Positions 59,780 through 64,000 of a DNA stretch of 64,000 nucleotides are shown here, one piece after another (positions within the stretch are counted from its first letter, which is position 1; each line of letters starts with the position of its first letter). The DNA comes from Dyella lutea (GTDB lineage Bacteria; Pseudomonadota; Gammaproteobacteria; Xanthomonadales; Rhodanobacteraceae): the NCBI RefSeq assembly GCF_024158035.1, contig NZ_JAMZEK010000001.1, forward strand, positions 1,344,001 through 1,408,000, given 5' to 3'. The position numbers and the translations under genes were made by a program. The notes beneath the pieces were generated by a model that saw only the letters and a list, made by a program, of their open reading frames with translations, was not told the origin of the DNA and ran no database searches.

Positions 59780-61918
59780 ATGATTCCTGCAGCCACTCCC
59801 GCTCCCGGCGGGCTGACGCGTTGGCGCGTTGCCCATCCGGATGCCGGCCCCGTCATCGGCGCGGCGATCGATGCCTGCGCCTCCGCGCCGGTCGACCAGG
59901 CCGAGTGCGCCGACGTGCTGGACTTGCTGGTGATGCTCGACTGCGACGCCGCCACCCGGGCCGCGGCGCTGTGGTTCGCGCTGGCGCAGGCGGCGCCGGA
60001 GGTTTACGAGGCAGACCAGGCTGCACTGCCGGCTGACGTGCGGCGGCTGGTCGACGGCCAGCAGGCCGCAGAGAAAGTGTGGACGTTGCATGCGCAGCCG
60101 GGTGGTACCGCCAGTTCGGAAGGGTTGCGCCGGCTGTTGCTGGCGATCATCCGCGACGTGCGCGTGGTGTTCGTGCTGCTGGCGCGCCAGCTCGCCCGCA
60201 TGCGCGCGGCGATGGCGCTGGATGAAGAGATGCGCGTCCGGCTGGCCCGGCTCACCCGTGACATCCATGCGCCGCTGGCCAATCGCCTGGGTATCTGGCA
60301 GCTGAAGTGGGAGCTGGAGGACCTGGCCTTCCGCTACCTCGAGCCCGACACCTACCGTCGCATCGCCACGCTGCTGGACGAGCGGCGTGAGGACCGCGAG
60401 CAGTTCATCCGCGAGTCGCTGGCCGAGCTGCGCCGCTCGCTGGAGGCGGCCGGCATCCGCGCCGACCTGGCCGGGCGGCCGAAGCACATCTACTCGATCT
60501 GGAAGAAGATGCAGCGCAAGTCGCTGGCCTTCTCCGACCTCTACGACATCCGCGCCGTGCGCATCCTGGTCGGCAGCGTGGCCGACTGCTACGCCGCGCT
60601 GGGCGTGGTGCACGCGCTGTGGCCTTATCTGCCCGGCGAGTTCGACGACTACGTGGCGCGGCCCAAGGCCAACGGCTACCGCTCGCTGCACACCGCGGTG
60701 ATCGGCCCGCATGGCAAGACGCTGGAGGTGCAGATCCGTACCCACGAGATGCATCGTGCCAACGAACTGGGTGTGGCAGCGCACTGGCGCTACAAGGAAG
60801 GTGGCGGCGCCGACGCCGAATTCGAGGCGAAGATCGCCTGGATGCGCAAGCTGCTGGAGCCGCGCGCCGATGGCGAGGGCGGCGAGCTGGCTGCCGGGCT
60901 GCAGACCGAACTGGTCGAGGACCGCGTCTACCTGCTCACGCCCAAGGGCGAGGTGTTCGACCTGCCGCACGGCGCCACCGTGCTGGATTTCGCCTACCAC
61001 GTGCACACCGAGGTCGGGCACCGCTGCCGCGGGGCCAAGGTCAACGGGCGCATCGTGCCGCTGACCTACCAGCCGCGCAGCGGCGACCGGGTGGAGATCC
61101 TCACCACCAAGGTCGGCGAGCCCAGCCGCGACTGGCTGTCGCCGCACCACGGCTACCTCAATACCGCGCGGGCGCGCGAGAAGGTGCGTGCCTGGTTCCG
61201 CCGCATCGCACACGACGCCAACCTCGCCGCCGGTCGCGCCATGCTCGAGCGCGAGCTCAAGCGCCTGGCGCTGCCGAGTGCCGATCTCGCTGCGCTGCCG
61301 GCGCAGTTCCACCTCAAGACCCACGACGAACTGCTGATCGCGCTCGCGCTGGGCGAAGTGGCGCCGGGACAGATCGCCCGCCTGCTGCAGGAGGCGGCGC
61401 ATCCGCCGGAGCCGGTGTCGGCTTCGCCCGCGCCTACGCCACCGAAGGTGCCGACGATCGACCATGGCGCGCTGACCATCGAAGGTATCGGCAACCTGCT
61501 CACCGTGCTGGCGCGCTGCTGCCAGCCGCTGCCGGGCGATCCGGTGCGCGGCTTCGTCACCCGCGGTCGCGGGGTGTCGGTGCATCGCGCCGATTGTCCG
61601 GCACTGGCGCGGCTGGCCCGGCGCGATCCGGAGCGGGTGATCGAGGTGAGCTGGGGGCGGGTGCCGGCGCAGGCCTATCAGGTCGACATCGAACTGCACG
61701 GCTACGACCGCAAGGGCCTGCAGAAGGACGTCACCGCAGTGATCAGCAACGCCAACATCCCGATCATCGCCTCGTCCAGCCGCATGTTCGTGCGCACCGG
61801 CGAGGTGGAGATGCGCTTCACCCTGCGGGTGCGCGACTACGAGCAGCTCTCGCACCTGCTGGCGAAGCTGGTGGCGTTGTCCAATGTGGTGGATGCGCGT
61901 CGGGTCGGCGCCCGCTGA
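59780..61918 (+). CDS. relA: RelA-type (p)ppGpp synthetase
   Basis: 712 residues. The N-terminal HD-like region lacks the His-Asp hydrolase motif, so hydrolysis is not expected. The synthetase domain has YDIRAVRILV, the RelA-style acidic EFDDY at about 287 and PKANGYRSLHTAVIGPHGKT, then EVQIRTHEMHRANELGVAAH. A TGS domain (VYLLTPKGEVFDLPHGATVL) and a C-terminal ACT domain complete it. Makes the alarmone on starved ribosomes. ATG 59780; divergent from the small secreted protein gene. Confidence 0.95.
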   Translation: MIPAATPAPGGLTRWRVAHPDAGPVIGAAIDACASAPVDQAECADVLDLLVMLDCDAATRAAALWFALAQAAPEVYEADQAALPADVRRLVDGQQAAEKVWTLHAQPGGTASSEGLRRLLLAIIRDVRVVFVLLARQLARMRAAMALDEEMRVRLARLTRDIHAPLANRLGIWQLKWELEDLAFRYLEPDTYRRIATLLDERREDREQFIRESLAELRRSLEAAGIRADLAGRPKHIYSIWKKMQRKSLAFSDLYDIRAVRILVGSVADCYAALGVVHALWPYLPGEFDDYVARPKANGYRSLHTAVIGPHGKTLEVQIRTHEMHRANELGVAAHWRYKEGGGADAEFEAKIAWMRKLLEPRADGEGGELAAGLQTELVEDRVYLLTPKGEVFDLPHGATVLDFAYHVHTEVGHRCRGAKVNGRIVPLTYQPRSGDRVEILTTKVGEPSRDWLSPHHGYLNTARAREKVRAWFRRIAHDANLAAGRAMLERELKRLALPSADLAALPAQFHLKTHDELLIALALGEVAPGQIARLLQEAAHPPEPVSASPAPTPPKVPTIDHGALTIEGIGNLLTVLARCCQPLPGDPVRGFVTRGRGVSVHRADCPALARLARRDPERVIEVSWGRVPAQAYQVDIELHGYDRKGLQKDVTAVISNANIPIIASSSRMFVRTGEVEMRFTLRVRDYEQLSHLLAKLVALSNVVDARRVGAR

Positions 61919-62009
61919 GCCGGCTGGCAGTTGAATGGCCGTCCGAACCCGGGCGGCCCGGCCGGGGTCGGATGCTAAGCTTCGGCGGTTATCGACCTGG
62001 CGACTCACG

Positions 62010-63815
62010 ATGAGCGGACGCAACGACCCGCGCGGCCCGCAAGGGCGCACCGAACCTACCCTGGGCAATCTCGACGATCTGGATCGTCCGGCACCCGCAC
62101 CGCCGGCTCCGGACGATGGCCTGCCCCGGGTGGACGTGGAAGCGCCGCCGCATCGCGCCGCGTCGGCTTCGTCGCGTGCGCGACGCCAGCCCGAAGCGGA
62201 ACCGGAGCAATCGCCCGCCCGCAAGCGCGGCTGGCTGGTTCCGCTGGCCCTGCTCGTGGTGGTGGGGCTGGCGACGGTGGCCTGGCTCAACCAGGACACG
62301 CTGCGCGGCATGGTGCCGCGCACCAGCTTCAACGACGTGCTCTCGCGCGCCAATGCCGCGCTGCAGGCCGGGCATCTTGACGGTACCGACGGCACCAGCG
62401 CACGCGAACTGTTCCAGGCCGCGCGCGCGCTCGAGCCGGACAACGACCGCGCGCTCGATGGCCTGCGTGCCGTCGGCCAGGCCGAGCTGGCCCAGGGCCA
62501 GAAGCAGCTCGGTGCCGGCGACCTCGATGCCGCCACGCAGTCCGCTTCGGCCGCGCGCGAACTGCTCGGCGGTGGCACCGATGTCGACCAGCTCGACCGC
62601 GCGATCGCCCTGGCGCGCCTCACCCACATGCATGCCTCGGACCTGGTCGAACGGGCGCGCGAGGCCCTGGCGCAGGGCAAATTGGACGGCCCCGACGGCG
62701 CCGCCGCGCTGTTCACGCAGGTGCTCGCCGCCGACCCCGGCAACGCGGTGGCCTCGCACGGCCTGGACCAGGTCGGTAGCGCCTACGCCGATCTTGCACG
62801 CAAGGCGCTGGATGCCGGCGACGCGGCCACCGCCGGAACGGCGATCGACAAGCTCGCCTCGCTGCTGCCGCGCTACGGCGACCTGCCGTCGCTGCGCGCA
62901 CAGCAGGCCCAGGTGCAGCGTGCCCACGACGATGCGGTGAACCAGGCGGTGACCCAGGGCATGGAAGCGTTGCGCGCCGGTCGCATCAGCGGCTCCGGCG
63001 ACGACACCGCGCTGGCGTATTTCCAGAAGGCACTGACGCTCGACCCGAACAACCCTGCTGCCCAGTCGGGACTGGGCAAGGTGGTGCAGGCGCTCACCGT
63101 GCAGGCCAACGCGGCGATCGACAGCGGCGACGACGCCCAGGCCAGGGCTCTCCTCGACCAGGCCCAGGTACTGGCGCCGAAGTCCGCCGACCTGGCTGCC
63201 GCCCGGGCACGATTGGGTCAGGCAGCCCCGGCCGCGGCCGGATCGTCGGCCCCGGCTACGCAAACCGGTGCTGCGCCGACCGGCGCCGCCGGTGGAACAG
63301 CCAGCGCCTCTCCGGCGGCGCCGGCGAAAGACGACGCGTCCGGCGCACTGCTGCAGCCCAGCCTGACCCCGGCACAACAGGCCCAGGTCAGCTCGCTGGT
63401 GCAGCAGGCGAAAGAGGCCGCGCAGCGGGGCGACATCATGCTGCCGCCGGGCCAGAGCGCCTACGACCTGTACCGCAGCGCGCTGGCCATCGACGGCAAC
63501 GACAAGGCCGCGCGCGATGGCCTGCAGAACTTGCCGGCGACGGTGATCCAGCTGTTCAACCAGGCGCTGCAGGGCGGGCGTCTGGCCACGGCCGGCGACA
63601 TGCTCGGCAATCTCTCCGACCTGTCGCCGGGCGATCCGAACCAGGGCCAGCTGCGCAATCGCCTCGCCGAAGCCTGGCTGGATCGCGCCGAGCAGCAGCT
63701 GGACAGCGGCGACCGTCCCGGTGCCTCGCAATCGCTGGATCGCGTGCGCAAGCTGGCGCCACAGCATCCCCGGTTGGCCGAGCTGACCGCGCGCCTGAAC
63801 AACGCCGGGCAGTGA
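62010..63815 (+). CDS. Single-pass membrane protein with TPR-like repeats
   Basis: 601 residues. A disordered Pro/Arg-rich N-terminus of about 75 residues ends in one helix (GWLVPLALLVVVGLATVAWL). Repeated helical hairpins follow, each with variants of A-x-Q-x-G-x-LDG-x-DGT-x-A and FQKALTLDPNNPAAQSGLGK, typical of TPR-like scaffolds. An Ala/Gly/Pro linker at about 410-445 precedes further repeats. It probably displays a periplasmic protein-binding scaffold. Partner unknown. ATG 62010, 91 bases after relA. Confidence 0.85.
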   Translation: MSGRNDPRGPQGRTEPTLGNLDDLDRPAPAPPAPDDGLPRVDVEAPPHRAASASSRARRQPEAEPEQSPARKRGWLVPLALLVVVGLATVAWLNQDTLRGMVPRTSFNDVLSRANAALQAGHLDGTDGTSARELFQAARALEPDNDRALDGLRAVGQAELAQGQKQLGAGDLDAATQSASAARELLGGGTDVDQLDRAIALARLTHMHASDLVERAREALAQGKLDGPDGAAALFTQVLAADPGNAVASHGLDQVGSAYADLARKALDAGDAATAGTAIDKLASLLPRYGDLPSLRAQQAQVQRAHDDAVNQAVTQGMEALRAGRISGSGDDTALAYFQKALTLDPNNPAAQSGLGKVVQALTVQANAAIDSGDDAQARALLDQAQVLAPKSADLAAARARLGQAAPAAAGSSAPATQTGAAPTGAAGGTASASPAAPAKDDASGALLQPSLTPAQQAQVSSLVQQAKEAAQRGDIMLPPGQSAYDLYRSALAIDGNDKAARDGLQNLPATVIQLFNQALQGGRLATAGDMLGNLSDLSPGDPNQGQLRNRLAEAWLDRAEQQLDSGDRPGASQSLDRVRKLAPQHPRLAELTARLNNAGQ

Positions 63816-63819
63816 TCGC

Positions 63820-64000
63820 ATGACCCTCCTGGTGCTGGGCGCCAGCAGCCAGATCGGCCGTTTCCTGCTGCCGCGGCTGCGTGAGGCCGGGCATGCCGTG
63901 CTTGCGCTGAGCCGTCGGCCACAACCGGCGATGCTCGGCGTGCGCTGGATCGAAGGTGGCTTGCCCGAAGCGATGCCACGCGACCTGCCGCCGCTGTCCG
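63820..64000 (+). CDS. NAD(P)-binding Rossmann-fold protein, truncated by window edge
   Basis: Sixty codons are visible, starting MTLLVLGASSQIGRFLLPRL. The GASSQIGR glycine loop and a following basic ALSRRPQ segment are typical of NAD(P)-dependent epimerases/dehydratases of the extended SDR type. The rest lies beyond the window. It begins 4 bases after the TPR-protein stop, so the two are probably co-transcribed. Confidence 0.75.
   Translation, partial: MTLLVLGASSQIGRFLLPRLREAGHAVLALSRRPQPAMLGVRWIEGGLPEAMPRDLPPLS

Overview
The window is a GC-rich chromosomal segment, roughly two-thirds G+C or more by eye, densely coded on both strands. It most likely comes from a gammaproteobacterium of the order Xanthomonadales (Lysobacterales), probably family Rhodanobacteraceae (Rhodanobacter, Dyella or a relative). 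The reasons are the fused aspartate kinase/diaminopimelate decarboxylase, the MurL-MurD2 cell-wall pair first described in Xanthomonas, an OhrR-like regulator, and abundant REP-type intergenic repeats beginning GTRGGAGCG. The genus is inference. No rRNA, tRNA, CRISPR array or insertion sequence was recognised.

Layout. 1-3505 is a leftward glycerol block: a DeoR/GlpR-type repressor, glpD and glpF, the last cut by the window edge, with a candidate operator at a promoter before glpD. 3653-6284 holds a PfpI/DJ-1 protein and an EF-G-like GTPase converging on a hairpin. 6672-9799 is a tandem pair of proline-rich, TonB-like membrane proteins of unknown function with a shared C-terminal domain. 9804-12024 has a ChaC cyclotransferase, a MarR/OhrR regulator and an old-yellow-enzyme reductase. 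12149-19059 is a leftward run: an amino-acid permease, a two-subunit molybdenum hydroxylase that has lost key residues, and two overlapping photolyase-family genes. 19239-24522 has three paralogous outer-membrane barrels, with a secreted S53 protease and a PhzF protein between them. 24643-32843 is housekeeping: class I fumarase, LysAC, MurL, MurD2 and a methyltransferase whose tail runs into a repeat. 33128-43695 (leftward) has an M13 lipoprotein peptidase, TamB, TamA and a GH17-GT2 glucan synthase. 43908-51537 has a very large sensor GGDEF-globin-EAL protein and an M16 peptidase. 51590-54935 has a small membrane protein, dps and a lower-GC islet. 54992-64000 has hrpA, with two repeat insertions in frame, a small secreted protein, relA, a TPR-like membrane protein and the start of a Rossmann-fold protein.

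The items most worth a second look are these. (1) The islet at about 52560-54935 carries a lasso-cyclase-like asparagine-synthetase homologue followed by two tiny genes joined by 4-bp stop/start overlaps and a strong terminator. It resembles a minimal RiPP locus without the usual leader peptidase. (2) In the molybdenum hydroxylase pair, one subunit lacks all four cysteines of the plant-type [2Fe-2S] cluster and the other has Phe in place of the catalytic Glu. (3) The paralogous proline-rich pair at 6672-9799 has no function I recognise. (4) REP-type repeats sit in frame inside hrpA and supply the C-terminus of the methyltransferase. Start codons were chosen by eye from Shine-Dalgarno (SD) spacing and family N-termini.
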